Positions 7,716-15,525 of a DNA stretch of 40,306 nucleotides are shown here, piece after piece. How positions within the stretch are numbered: the first letter of the stretch is position 1; each line of letters begins with the position of its first letter. Source of the stretch: an uncultured Phascolarctobacterium sp. (GTDB lineage Bacteria; Bacillota; Negativicutes; Acidaminococcales; Acidaminococcaceae). The DNA lies in the NCBI RefSeq assembly GCF_905212365.1, contig NZ_CAJMEH010000014.1, positions 1 through 40,306 on the forward strand. Reading direction: 5' to 3'. The translations under genes and the position numbers were made by a program. The notes beneath the pieces are model-generated. The model was not told the origin of the DNA. It saw only the letters and a program-made list of their open reading frames with translations, and made no database searches.

Positions 7716-9184
7716 TATTTTTTACCTCCCAGCGGTGCGAATACTTTATGATATTCGGTTGCCTGTTCAAAGGTATAAGCGGCGCGCAGAATGGTTTCCT
7801 CATCCAGCACCTTGCCGATCAGCTGCATACCGATGGGCATGCCGTCGTCGGCAAAGCCGCAGGGAATGGAAATACCGGGCAGGCCAGCCATATTTACAGG
7901 AATCGTAGTTACGTCCAGCATATAGATGGTCAGCGGATCCATTTTACCGTCAATCTTATAAGCCGGAACAGGAGAGGTCGGCGTCAGCAGTACGTCGCAC
8001 TTTTCAAAGGCGGCGTCAAAGTCGCGGCGGATAAGCGTACGCACCTGCATAGCCTTATTATAATAAGCGTCATAATAGCCGCTGGAAAGCACGTAAGTAC
8101 CCAGCATAATGCGGCGGCGCACCTCCAGGCCGAAGCCTTCGGTACGGCTCATGGTGGTCATTTCCGGAGCGGAGGTAGCGTTCATATTGCGGTAGCCGTA
8201 GCGCACACCGTCGTAACGAGCCAGGTTAGCGCTGGCCTCGGCGGGAGCGATGATATAATAGGTGATTACGGCATACTCGGTATGGGGCAGGGAAATCTCG
8301 ACGATTTCTGCGCCCAGCTCCTCGTATTTCTTCACGGCCTTGGCGATTTCTTCCTTAACCTTGGGGTCGATGCCTTCGCCGAAATATTCTTTAGGCAAAC
8401 CAATGCGCAGGCCCTTGACGTCGGCAACCAAAGCCTTGGTAAAGTCGGGCACCTGAGCGTCCAAAGAGGTAGAATCCATCTCGTCCTTACCGCAGATGGT
8501 ATTCAGGACCAAAGCGGCGTCGGTTACGTCCTTAGTGATAGGCCCGATCTGGTCCAGAGAGGAAGCGAAAGCTACGCAGCCGTAACGGGATACGCGGCCA
8601 TAGGTGGGCTTAATACCTACGCAGCCATTAAAGGAAGCCGGTTGACGGATAGAACCGCCGGTATCGGAGCCCAGAGTCCAAATTGCTTCACCTGCGGCGA
8701 TAGCGGCAGCGCTGCCGCCGGAGGAACCGCCGGGAACGCGCTCTAAATTCCAAGGATTGTGCGTAGGCCCGAAGAAGGACGTTTCCGTGGTGGAGCCCAT
8801 GGCAAATTCGTCCATATTGGTTTTACCCAAAAAGATTGTTTCGTCGGCGCGCAGCTTTTTAATAACGTGCGCGTCATAAATAGGAACTACGTTGCTCAGC
8901 ATTTTAGAGGAGCAGGTAGTCAAAAGCCCCTTGGTGCAGATATTGTCTTTAATTGCGCCGGGAACGCCTGCCAGCGGAGCGATGGCTTCGCCTGCGGCGA
9001 TTTTAGCGTCCACCTTGGCGGCCTGCGCCAAAGCGTTTTCTTTATCCAGAGTTACATAAGCGTTAACCTGGTCTTCAACTGCGTCGATGCGCTCATACAG
9101 AGCGTTTGTCAATTCAACGGAGCTGACTTCTTTATTGACGAGCTTATCGTGCAGCTCATGCGCCGTAAGTTTATACAGTTCCAC
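7715..9184 (-). CDS. gatA: Glutamyl-tRNA(Gln) amidotransferase subunit A
   Basis: 489 aa amidase-signature enzyme that releases ammonia from glutamine for GatB. The Ser-cisSer-Lys triad is visible in AIKDNICTKG (Lys), GGSSGGSAAAIAAG (first Ser region) and GSDTGGSIRQPASFNG (nucleophile region). The C-terminus GMPIGMQLIG is also typical. It begins with GTG at 9184: GGAGG lies 8 bases upstream and no better start fits. GatC ends 15 bases before it and gatB overlaps its stop. Confidence 0.97.
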   Translation of the reverse strand: MELYKLTAHELHDKLVNKEVSSVELTNALYERIDAVEDQVNAYVTLDKENALAQAAKVDAKIAAGEAIAPLAGVPGAIKDNICTKGLLTTCSSKMLSNVVPIYDAHVIKKLRADETIFLGKTNMDEFAMGSTTETSFFGPTHNPWNLERVPGGSSGGSAAAIAAGEAIWTLGSDTGGSIRQPASFNGCVGIKPTYGRVSRYGCVAFASSLDQIGPITKDVTDAALVLNTICGKDEMDSTSLDAQVPDFTKALVADVKGLRIGLPKEYFGEGIDPKVKEEIAKAVKKYEELGAEIVEISLPHTEYAVITYYIIAPAEASANLARYDGVRYGYRNMNATSAPEMTTMSRTEGFGLEVRRRIMLGTYVLSSGYYDAYYNKAMQVRTLIRRDFDAAFEKCDVLLTPTSPVPAYKIDGKMDPLTIYMLDVTTIPVNMAGLPGISIPCGFADDGMPIGMQLIGKVLDEETILRAAYTFEQATEYHKVFAPLGGKK

Positions 9185-9199
9185 AGTAGTGCCTCCTTC

Positions 9200-9487
9200 T
9201 TATTCGATTACGCGCGGTACCTTAAAGCCGTCGTTATGAACGGCAGGAGCGTTAAGCAGGGCTTCTTCATGGGAAACGCCCTCTTTAACCGCGTCCTCGC
9301 GCAGTACGTTGCTGACGGGCAGCACGTAGGGAGTTGGCTCGATACCGGTGGTATCAATTTTTTCAAGAATATCGGCATAGTTAAGAATCTGGTTGAACTG
9401 TTCCGTAAACTTTTCCATCTCGGATGCGGGAACGGTTAAACGGGAAAGCTGTGCGATGTACTTAACGTCTTCAGCAGATACTTTCAT
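9200..9487 (-). CDS. gatC: Glutamyl-tRNA(Gln) amidotransferase subunit C
   Basis: 95 aa, the usual length of the small GatC subunit that stabilises GatA on GatB. Family signatures are VKYIAQLSRLTV at the N-terminus, FTEQFNQILNYADILEKIDTTGIEPT in the middle, and LREDAVKEG near the end. It is first in the operon, with a promoter about 50 bases upstream. Confidence 0.95.
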   Translation of the reverse strand: MKVSAEDVKYIAQLSRLTVPASEMEKFTEQFNQILNYADILEKIDTTGIEPTPYVLPVSNVLREDAVKEGVSHEEALLNAPAVHNDGFKVPRVIE

Positions 9488-9539
9488 TTTTTCACCATCC
9501 TATAAGCACATAATTTGATTTGCAAAGATAACCTGCTAT

Positions 9540-9569
9540 ATTATATCACAAATTCACCGCTATTGTGAA
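9540..9569 (-). promoter_or_regulatory. Promoter of gatCAB
   Basis: Minus strand TTCACA (9569-9564), an 18-base spacer, and TATAAT (9545-9540), preceded by TGA as an extended -10. The 185 bases from here to the LysR start hold no other feature I can support. Confidence 0.55.
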
Positions 9570-9754
9570 CAGCGCACGGCGAATTAGTTGCAGATAACCG
9601 CAGGAAGTGTGCCAGACGACTGGCAGGCGCGCACCGCCGGTTTCATCTATCGCTGGCGCAGCGGCGTTTGGCAAAGCAAGCGGCTTATTTAAGATTTACA
9701 AGCCGCGGCCTGCACGCTATAATTTTCTTAACAAGCATAACGGAGGACACGACC

Positions 9755-10633
9755 ATGAACCTGCGCATTTTAAATTACTTTCTGACCGTTGCCCAAGAAC
9801 AAAATATTACCCGCGCCGCCGATATCCTGCACATCACCCAGCCTACGCTGAGCCGCCAGCTGATGCAGCTGGAGGAGGATTTAGGCGTGGCGCTTTTTGA
9901 ACGCAGCCAGCACAAGCTGACGCTGACATCTGCCGGCGACCTTTTAGTACACCGCGCCAAGGAAATTTTATATCTGGTGGAAAAAACGGAAACCGACCTG
10001 CGGGACCAGGAAGTTAATTTAAGCGGCAGCGTCAGCCTGGGCGCAGGCGAGCTGATGTCCGTAAAAGTTTTGGCGGATATTATGCAGGCCTTTCAGGAAA
10101 AGTATCCCGCCGTAACCTTCGATTTATTTACCAGCACTTCGGACATTGTACGCGAACGCATGGAAAACGGGCTTATCGACGCGGCGATGATGCTGGCTCC
10201 CATCGATATGGTCAATTACGATTTTATCAGCCTGCCCCAGCCGGAAGAATACGGTATCTTAATGCGCGCCGATTCCCCGCTGGCAGATAAGCAGCGTATT
10301 GCCGCCGCAGATTTGGAGGGCAAGCCCCTGCTGCTGCCCAGCCGCCTGCAGGCGCGCAGCCAGATACTCAACTGGCTCAGCGGCAATTTGGCCAAAATAC
10401 AATTCAGCGGTACCTGCAATTTGCTGGGAAATGCGTTTACCCTGGTCGACCGCTGCCGCTATTATGCCATCGTCGTTAAGCCCACGATACTCGACGAAAA
10501 CAAGTTGCGCTTTATTCCGCTCGACCCGCCTGTGACCAGCGGGGTCTACCTGGCGTGGCGGCGCGGCAGCAAATTCAGCTTAACGGCGCAAAAATTTATT
10601 ACTTTCGCTCAATGCTTTTTAAGCATGAAGTAG
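9755..10633 (+). CDS. LysR-family transcriptional regulator
   Basis: 292 aa. The N-terminal winged helix-turn-helix is typical: LRILNYFLTVAQEQNITRAADILHITQPTLSRQLMQLEEDLGVALFER. An effector domain follows, with GSVSLGAGELMSVKVLADIM at about residues 92-112. The frame is open further upstream, but GGAGG at 9742-9746 and the start of homology fix the ATG at 9755. It is divergent from gatCAB and lies just upstream of the Fe-S/Tat module, with a terminator in between. LysR proteins often control a neighbour, so the module at 10794 or the gat operon could be a target, but no binding site was identified. The effector is unknown. Confidence 0.9.
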   Translation: MNLRILNYFLTVAQEQNITRAADILHITQPTLSRQLMQLEEDLGVALFERSQHKLTLTSAGDLLVHRAKEILYLVEKTETDLRDQEVNLSGSVSLGAGELMSVKVLADIMQAFQEKYPAVTFDLFTSTSDIVRERMENGLIDAAMMLAPIDMVNYDFISLPQPEEYGILMRADSPLADKQRIAAADLEGKPLLLPSRLQARSQILNWLSGNLAKIQFSGTCNLLGNAFTLVDRCRYYAIVVKPTILDENKLRFIPLDPPVTSGVYLAWRRGSKFSLTAQKFITFAQCFLSMK

Positions 10634-10682
10634 CCGTTCAATTTAAGTATTAGACATTACAACCCAAGAAATTTATAATTTA

Positions 10683-10716
10683 GGTATGCAGAACAAGCTG
10701 CATACCTTTTCTTTTT
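10683..10716 (+). terminator. Terminator after the LysR gene
   Basis: Arms GGTATGCAG (10683-10691) and CTGCATACC (10698-10706) form a perfect 9-bp stem with a 6-base loop, followed by TTTTCTTTTT. Confidence 0.9.
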
Positions 10717-10739
10717 ACCGGTAAGAAAAGAAAAAGCTC

Positions 10740-10770
10740 TTGACTTAGAGTTAACTTTAAGCTGTATGCT
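10740..10770 (+). promoter_or_regulatory. MerR-type promoter 1 (19-bp spacer) of the Fe-S/Tat operon
   Basis: TTGACT (10740-10745) and TATGCT (10765-10770) are 19 bases apart, too long for ordinary sigma-70 use and the hallmark of MerR-activated promoters. The spacer contains a dyad: CTTAGAGTT (10744-10752) against AACTTTAAG (10753-10761), with 8 of 9 positions symmetric. The same layout recurs at 14405-14435, and a MerR gene lies at 15953. Confidence 0.8.
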
Positions 10771-10793
10771 GTTAGTAAAAACAGGAGGCGATT

Positions 10794-11642
10794 ATGACGA
10801 AGACAAAATTTTTACTGCAACGTGCGGCAGGCTATCTCGCAGGCTTCGCACTTTTCTACGAGCCCTTTATGTTCTTCGGGCGCTTAACCAGCAGCTTTTT
10901 AGTTGAAACAGGCTTCACCTCGATTCACGTGCCCTGCGCCCGCATTCCCCTGGCCAATATCGTTACCGGCCAATGGTTGGAAAGCGGCCCCACGTCCCTG
11001 TTCTTCTGCCTGCTGCTGGCGGTTACATCCTTGTGGTTCGGCCCGCTGTTCTGCGGCAGGCTGTGTCCGGCCGGAGCCTTCAGCGAGCTTTTAAGCAAAG
11101 CGCTGCCGCCCAAATACCAGCTGGACCTGGCGCGCCAGCTGCCCTTAACGCCGCTGCGCTACGGCTTCTTCGTCGGTTTCCTCTTTTCCGTGTGGCTGGG
11201 GCTGGGCGTTCCCTGCGCCTACTGCAATTACTACGCTCTGGAGCTGTTCGTTGGTTATCTGCACACAGGCGTACTGTTCAGCAGCTCCTTTTCCCTGCTG
11301 GCCACCTTTTTACTGGCCAACGTGCTGCTGGGGCTGTTCACTAAAGGCGGACGCGGCTACTGCAATCTGCTGTGTCCCGTAGGCACGTTTAACGCGCTGT
11401 GCCATACCGTCGGGCAAAAGCTGCCCGGCGCTTATAAAATGCAGGTACGGACAAGCGCCTGCGTAGGCTGCGGCAAATGCGCCCAAGTCTGCCCCATGCA
11501 GGCTGTCGAGCGGCGCAAGCGTAAGGCCGCCATCAATATCCGGCGCTGCATCGTCTGCGGCCAATGCCAAAACAACTGCCCGGTCAAGGCCATTCGTTAC
11601 GGCAGCAATTTACAGTCAAAGGAGCCGCGCCATGAAAAATAA
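10794..11642 (+). CDS. Membrane-bound 4Fe-4S polyferredoxin, NapH/CcoG-like
   Basis: 282 aa with about four to five membrane helices and two kinds of cysteine motifs. Membrane-facing motifs CGRLCPAG and CNLLCPVG are typical of the Fer4_5 family (NapH, RdxA/CcoG, NosR C-terminus). Two C-terminal classical clusters follow: CVGCGKCAQVCP and CIVCGQCQNNCP. Such proteins carry electrons across or along the membrane between quinol or cytoplasmic donors and periplasmic acceptors. It is the first gene after MerR-type promoter 1, with AGGAGG 5 bases before its ATG. The next gene overlaps its end by 11 bases. In this context it could supply electrons to the exported flavodoxin or the DUF362 protein; this is inference. 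Confidence 0.85.
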   Translation: MTKTKFLLQRAAGYLAGFALFYEPFMFFGRLTSSFLVETGFTSIHVPCARIPLANIVTGQWLESGPTSLFFCLLLAVTSLWFGPLFCGRLCPAGAFSELLSKALPPKYQLDLARQLPLTPLRYGFFVGFLFSVWLGLGVPCAYCNYYALELFVGYLHTGVLFSSSFSLLATFLLANVLLGLFTKGGRGYCNLLCPVGTFNALCHTVGQKLPGAYKMQVRTSACVGCGKCAQVCPMQAVERRKRKAAINIRRCIVCGQCQNNCPVKAIRYGSNLQSKEPRHEK

Positions 11643-11892
11643 GCTTACGGATATTTATTTAGCCGGCGGCGCGGCGGGCAGCGTGCTTCTGCCCCAGGCC
11701 ATCGCCCGGCTTTACCCGCAAATTTTAGCTCCCGCCGCTCCCAATCTGCCCAACTCCCTGCCCTACTGCACGGGCGTATGCGGCTCCTGCGGCGGCAGCT
11801 GCCTTACCAGCGCCTGCGCCGTCATCTGGCTGGGCTGCTGCGCATATTTGAAAAAGGAGAGTAACGACCATGAAAAAGTTATGGAAAAATAA
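11632..11892 (+). CDS. Small cysteine-rich protein of unknown function
   Basis: 86 aa. An AGGAG site about 7 bases before its ATG and overlaps with both neighbours (11 bases before, 23 bases after) argue that it is a real, translationally coupled gene. It holds seven cysteines in a short stretch: C46, C50, C53, C57, C62, C69 and C70 (pattern CX3CX2CX3CX4CX6CC). A hydrophobic stretch (ACAVIWLGCCAYL) at 61-73 and a weakly hydrophobic N-terminus (residues 8-25) could touch the membrane. I do not recognise the family. The spacing is not a standard ferredoxin motif. It may bind an Fe-S cluster or a metal, or act as a small partner of the polyferredoxin. Confidence 0.65.
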   Translation: MKNKLTDIYLAGGAAGSVLLPQAIARLYPQILAPAAPNLPNSLPYCTGVCGSCGGSCLTSACAVIWLGCCAYLKKESNDHEKVMEK

Positions 11893-12730
11893 AAATAAAG
11901 CGCTGCTTTTAAGCGCGCTGCTGGCAGCCGTAATCGGCTGCGGTATGTTGATTGGAGGTAATCAAGCTATGGCCCAAACAAGAACTGAAACCGCTGCCGC
12001 CGCTATGACGCAGCTCTACGGCGGCAAGCAAAGCATCGTCCCCGCAGATAAAGAGCTGGACCCGATTCTGCAAAAATTTATTTATGCCGACGTTAACGAA
12101 CAAGTGCAAATGTCGCCCATGCAGCAGGAGCTGCTGACGCTGGGCGTACTCACCGCCGCCGACGCTCCCTCGGAAATCCCCCTGCACGTGCGCGGCGCGC
12201 TGACCGCCGGCGCAACCCCCGCGCAGGTACGCGAAACCATTTTCCACTGCACTCCCTACGTAGGCATATCCCGCGTTAAAGCCGCGCTGACCGCTATGGC
12301 GCAAGCTTTCAAAAGCTGCGGCGTTAAGCAGCCCCTGCCCGACGCCGGTACCGTGACCGACGAAACGCGCTACGACGCAGGGCTGGCCGTGCAGCGCGCC
12401 ATCTTCGGCCCTGTTATCGACAAGGGCAACGCCGCCGCTCCCCCGGACGAAAAGCATATCCGCACCTATCTTTCCGCCAACTGCTTCGGCGATTATTACA
12501 CTCGCGAGGTGTTGGACGTTAAAGAGCGCGAGCTGATTACCTTCACCGCGATTATTACGCTGGGCGGCTGCGAGCCCCAGGCGCAGGCCCACGCCAGCGC
12601 CAACATTGCCGTCGGCAACACGCGCCAGCAATTACTGGACGCCATTACCATAGCGCTGCCCTATATCGGCTACCCGCGCACGTTGAACGCGCTGGCCTGC
12701 ATCAACGCCGTCGCGCCCGCGCAAAGCTGA
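11870..12730 (+). CDS. Exported carboxymuconolactone-decarboxylase-like protein with two CMD domains
   Basis: 286 aa. A basic N-terminus and hydrophobic core end in VIGC (Cys24), a good lipobox, or alternatively in AMA-Q for signal peptidase I. Two CMD/AhpD-fold domains follow. The first includes ELLTLGVLTAAD and ETIFHCTPYVGISRVKAAL; the second includes RELITFTAIITLGG and DAITIALPYIGYPRTLNAL. The AhpD CxxC peroxidase centre is absent, so it is closer to the decarboxylase-like branch than to AhpD. A second start is possible: GGAGG lies 10 bases before the internal ATG at the start of MAQTRTE, which would give a cytoplasmic form. The substrate is unknown; the operon context suggests a redox or detoxification role. 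Confidence 0.8.
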   Translation: MKKLWKNKNKALLLSALLAAVIGCGMLIGGNQAMAQTRTETAAAAMTQLYGGKQSIVPADKELDPILQKFIYADVNEQVQMSPMQQELLTLGVLTAADAPSEIPLHVRGALTAGATPAQVRETIFHCTPYVGISRVKAALTAMAQAFKSCGVKQPLPDAGTVTDETRYDAGLAVQRAIFGPVIDKGNAAAPPDEKHIRTYLSANCFGDYYTREVLDVKERELITFTAIITLGGCEPQAQAHASANIAVGNTRQQLLDAITIALPYIGYPRTLNALACINAVAPAQS

Positions 12731-12800
12731 AAGCCTCATGGTATTTGAAATGCTGAATTAAAACTTAAAACGCAAAATAAAAAACGAGGAGGAATGTACA

Positions 12801-12998
12801 ATGTTTGGTCTTGGTTTACCCGAATTACTGCTTATCTTAGTTATCGGTCTGGTATTTTTCGGCCCCGGCAAGCTGCCCGACGTAGGCAAAGCCATCGGCA
12901 AAAGCATGCGCGAGTTTAAAACCGCGTTGAATACGGACGAACCGGAAACGAAAAAAGAAGCGGACGCCGGTAAAGCTAACGCCGAAACTAAAGAGTAA
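12801..12998 (+). CDS. tatA: Twin-arginine translocase subunit TatA
   Basis: 65 aa. The transmembrane helix LPELLLILVIGLVFFGPGKLP with the FGP hinge, then the amphipathic helix DVGKAIGKSMREFK and a short acidic, lysine-rich tail, are diagnostic of TatA/E. TatA forms the passage for folded proteins at the TatC receptor. A GAGGAGG site lies 8 bases before the ATG. The tatC gene begins 1 base after its stop. No TatB is present, as in minimal TatAC systems of Gram-positive lineages. Confidence 0.95.
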   Translation: MFGLGLPELLLILVIGLVFFGPGKLPDVGKAIGKSMREFKTALNTDEPETKKEADAGKANAETKE

Positions 12999-12999
12999 A

Positions 13000-13749
13000 A
13001 TGAAAACGCCGTTCAATAAACGTCAGCCGGAATATCCCTGGGATGTGCAAAATAGCGACAGGGATATGAGCCTGACCGAACATTTGCAGGACCTGCGCCA
13101 CTGCCTGCTGCGCAGCCTGGCAGCCTGGGCCGCAGGCAGCGCTCTTTGCTTTTACCACGTGCAGGCCATCGTCGATATGCTGACGGCGGCCGCAGGCAAT
13201 CTTTATTATATGCGCCCGGCGGAAGCCTTTATGATTTATATGAAGCTGGCGCTTTTGGGCGGCCTGCTGCTGGCGGCCCCCATTATTTTGTACCATCTGT
13301 ACGGCTTTATCAGCCCGGCGCTGACCTTCAAGGAAAAACGCTTTACGATCATGTGCCTGCCGCTGACGCTGTTTTTAATCCTCGTCGGAATGCTCTTTTC
13401 CTACTATTTCGTTTTTCCCCGCGGGCTGGAATTCTTTTTGGGCTTCGCCGCAGGCAAGGTCAGCCCACTGCTGTCTTTGGAAAGCTATCTGGATTTTTTC
13501 CTGATGCTGGTCGTTCCCTTCGGCTTTATTTTCACGCTGCCCTTAATCGTACTGCTTTTATGCTATTTACAGCTTGTCCAAGTACAGACGCTGCAAAAAT
13601 ACCACAAGCATATTATTCTGGCGGCCTTCATCGTCGCCGCCGTCATTACGCCCACGCCGGATATTATCACCCAAAGCCTGCTGGCCTTGCCCATGATTCT
13701 GCTCTATGAAATCAGCATCGTCCTGGCAAAATTCTTTATCACCGCTTAA
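13000..13749 (+). CDS. tatC: Twin-arginine translocase subunit TatC
   Basis: 249 aa, six predicted membrane helices. Family marks are MSLTEHLQDLRHCLLRSL at the start of helix 1, MRPAEAFMIYMKLALLGGLLLAAP in the signal-receptor region, FISPALTFKEKR, YYFVFPRGLEFF and ITPTPDIITQSLLALPMILLYEISI near the end. TatC binds the twin-arginine signal peptide. It is encoded between tatA and a Tat-signal flavodoxin, with another Tat-signal protein one gene further. Confidence 0.96.
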   Translation: MKTPFNKRQPEYPWDVQNSDRDMSLTEHLQDLRHCLLRSLAAWAAGSALCFYHVQAIVDMLTAAAGNLYYMRPAEAFMIYMKLALLGGLLLAAPIILYHLYGFISPALTFKEKRFTIMCLPLTLFLILVGMLFSYYFVFPRGLEFFLGFAAGKVSPLLSLESYLDFFLMLVVPFGFIFTLPLIVLLLCYLQLVQVQTLQKYHKHIILAAFIVAAVITPTPDIITQSLLALPMILLYEISIVLAKFFITA

Positions 13750-13765
13750 CAAGGAGGTTTATTTT

Positions 13766-14386
13766 ATGAAACGACGCGAATTTTTAAAAACCGCCGGCTT
13801 TTCCCTGATGGGTATGGCCGCCCTTTGCCTGGGCTGCGGCGCTTCCAACGCCGCCCCCGTAAACGCAACCGCAAATAATACCGAAGGAGTGAAAGCAACT
13901 ATGAAAACCACGAAAAAAATTCTTATCGCTTATTTTTCCTGGAGCGGCAACACTAAAGCCGTCGCTGAAGAAATCCATAAGCAAATCGGCGGCGAGCTGG
14001 TAGAAATCGTCCCCGAAACCGCTTATCCCACCTCCTACAACGCTACCGTGGACAAAGCCAAGCAGGAGCAGCAGGCTAACGCCCGTCCCGTTGTCAAAAC
14101 AAAAATCCCCGACTTTTCTCAATACGACGTGGTATTTTTAGGCTATCCCAACTGGTGGGGCAGCTATCCCATGCCCGTAGCAACCTTTATCGAAAGCCTG
14201 AACTGGCAGGGAAAAACCGTAGCGCCCTTCTTCACCCACGGCGGCGGCGGCGTGCAGCGCTGCCAGAGCGACCTGGCCAAGCTGCTGCCGAACGTCAGCT
14301 TCGCGCCTTATTTAGTGCTTTCCGGCAGCAGCGCCAGAAGCGCCTCCAAGGACGTTACTCAATGGCTGTCTAAAATGAGCCTGTAA
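13766..14386 (+). CDS. Tat-exported flavodoxin
   Basis: 206 aa. MKRREFLKTAG is a twin-arginine signal with a hydrophobic core ending near LGCGAS; Cys24 may be a lipidation site, though the lipobox is not ideal. The flavodoxin domain starts at about residue 50: ILIAYFSWSGNTKAVAEEI is the FMN phosphate-binding loop, and FLGYPNWWGSYP and FFTHGGGG are flavin-contact loops of the long-chain flavodoxin_4 type. Export of a flavodoxin with FMN already bound is a good reason to use Tat. AGGAGG precedes the ATG at 13766; the open frame upstream belongs to tatC's frame region and is not used. It is the last gene before MerR-type promoter 2. Confidence 0.88.
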   Translation: MKRREFLKTAGFSLMGMAALCLGCGASNAAPVNATANNTEGVKATMKTTKKILIAYFSWSGNTKAVAEEIHKQIGGELVEIVPETAYPTSYNATVDKAKQEQQANARPVVKTKIPDFSQYDVVFLGYPNWWGSYPMPVATFIESLNWQGKTVAPFFTHGGGGVQRCQSDLAKLLPNVSFAPYLVLSGSSARSASKDVTQWLSKMSL

Positions 14387-14404
14387 AAATTTTCTTTCAG
14401 TCTC

Positions 14405-14435
14405 TTGACTTAAAGCACACTCCAAATTGTATGCT
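14405..14435 (+). promoter_or_regulatory. MerR-type promoter 2 (19-bp spacer) before the DUF362 gene
   Basis: TTGACT (14405-14410) and TATGCT (14430-14435) with a 19-base spacer, the same hexamers and spacing as promoter 1. The spacer holds CTTAAAG (14409-14415) and a weaker right half (14418-14426, CACTCCAAA). It should drive DUF362-cupin-merR, so the regulator would control its own gene. Confidence 0.8.
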
Positions 14436-14477
14436 AAACTTAAAGAAGCGCAGTTACATTTAAGGAGGTATTCTACC

Positions 14478-15497
14478 ATGAAACGACGCGAATTTTTAAA
14501 AGCAGCCGGCCTGGCAGTTGCAGGCGCGGCCGTAGGAGGCATGATGAATTTGGATAAGGTTTTTGCACAAGCGCCGGTTATCGGCAGCACCAAGATAGTT
14601 AAAGCAGTTCCGGGAGATGGCTCCCACGCTAAAGTTTATTTTACAAAGAAAATCGACGCGCAGCATTTGATTAAGCTGTACGAAATGATTAACGAAAGCA
14701 TTTACGGCAAGGTTGCCATCAAGCTGCACACCGGCGAAAAGCACGGCCCCAATATTCTGCCGCGCGACATGGTCAAAGCGCTGCAGCAGCGCATCCCCAA
14801 CAGCACGATTGTGGAAACCAACACGCTGTACCAGGGCGACCGCTACACCACCGAAGGCCATTTGGAAACCCTCAAGGTCAACGGCTGGACCTTCTGCCCC
14901 GTGGATATCATGGACGCCGAAGGCACGGTCAACCTGCCCGTGCGCGGCGGCAAGCATTTTAAAGAAGTATCCATGGGTAAAAATATCGTCAACTACGATT
15001 CCATGCTGGTGCTGACGCATTTCAAAGGCCACGCCATGGGCGGCTTCGGCGGCTCCATGAAAAATATCGCTATCGGCTGCGCCGACGGGCGCATCGGCAA
15101 AGCACAGGTTCACGGCGTCGATCCCGACAAGCTTCCGGCAGATTGGAACGCCTGGCCCGCTAAAGAACGCCTGATGGAAAACATGGCGGAATCCGCTAAA
15201 GCCACCATCGACTTCTTCGGCAAGCATATCGTTTACATCAACGTACTGCGCCGGATGTCCGTAGACTGCGACTGCGCAGGCACCGGCGCGGCGGAGCCCA
15301 CCATTCCCGACATCGGCATTCTGGCCTCCACGAATATTTTGACCATTGACCAGGCATCCGTAGATTTAGTTTACGCGCAAACCAGCAATCACGATTTGGT
15401 AGAACGCATGGAAAGCCGCCACGGGCTGCATCAGCTGACCGCTATGCGCGAGCTGAAAATGGGCAACGATAAATACGAGCTTATCGAAGTAGATTGA
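14478..15497 (+). CDS. Tat-exported DUF362 family protein
   Basis: 339 aa. The signal peptide begins MKRREFLKAAGLAVAGAAVGG and probably ends after VFAQ. The body is a DUF362 domain: AIKLHTGEKHGPNILPRDMV, LTHFKGHAMGGFGGSMKNIAIG and CADGRIGKAQVHG are its recognisable core. Many DUF362 proteins carry a C-terminal ferredoxin domain; this one does not, and has only scattered cysteines (including CDC near residue 262). The ATG at 14478 has AAGGAGG in front; upstream in-frame ATGs lie inside the promoter and are rejected. The biochemical function of DUF362 is not established. The genes around it suggest a periplasmic redox step. Confidence 0.88.
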   Translation: MKRREFLKAAGLAVAGAAVGGMMNLDKVFAQAPVIGSTKIVKAVPGDGSHAKVYFTKKIDAQHLIKLYEMINESIYGKVAIKLHTGEKHGPNILPRDMVKALQQRIPNSTIVETNTLYQGDRYTTEGHLETLKVNGWTFCPVDIMDAEGTVNLPVRGGKHFKEVSMGKNIVNYDSMLVLTHFKGHAMGGFGGSMKNIAIGCADGRIGKAQVHGVDPDKLPADWNAWPAKERLMENMAESAKATIDFFGKHIVYINVLRRMSVDCDCAGTGAAEPTIPDIGILASTNILTIDQASVDLVYAQTSNHDLVERMESRHGLHQLTAMRELKMGNDKYELIEVD

Positions 15498-15525
15498 TTG
15501 TAAAATTAATTTAAAGAGGAATAGT

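Noticed and set aside
6273..8746. Long plus-strand frames opposite gatB and gatA
   Set aside because: They are antisense shadows of well-conserved genes and have no ribosome site or homology.
9598..9693. Open plus-strand stretch between gatC and the LysR gene (reading TAGFIYRWRSGVWQSK)
   Set aside because: It looks slightly protein-like, but has no start codon, no ribosome site and no recognised family; at most a short remnant.
9488..9754. T-box leader before gatCAB
   Set aside because: No T-box motif or terminator/antiterminator pair; the leader is short after a plain promoter.
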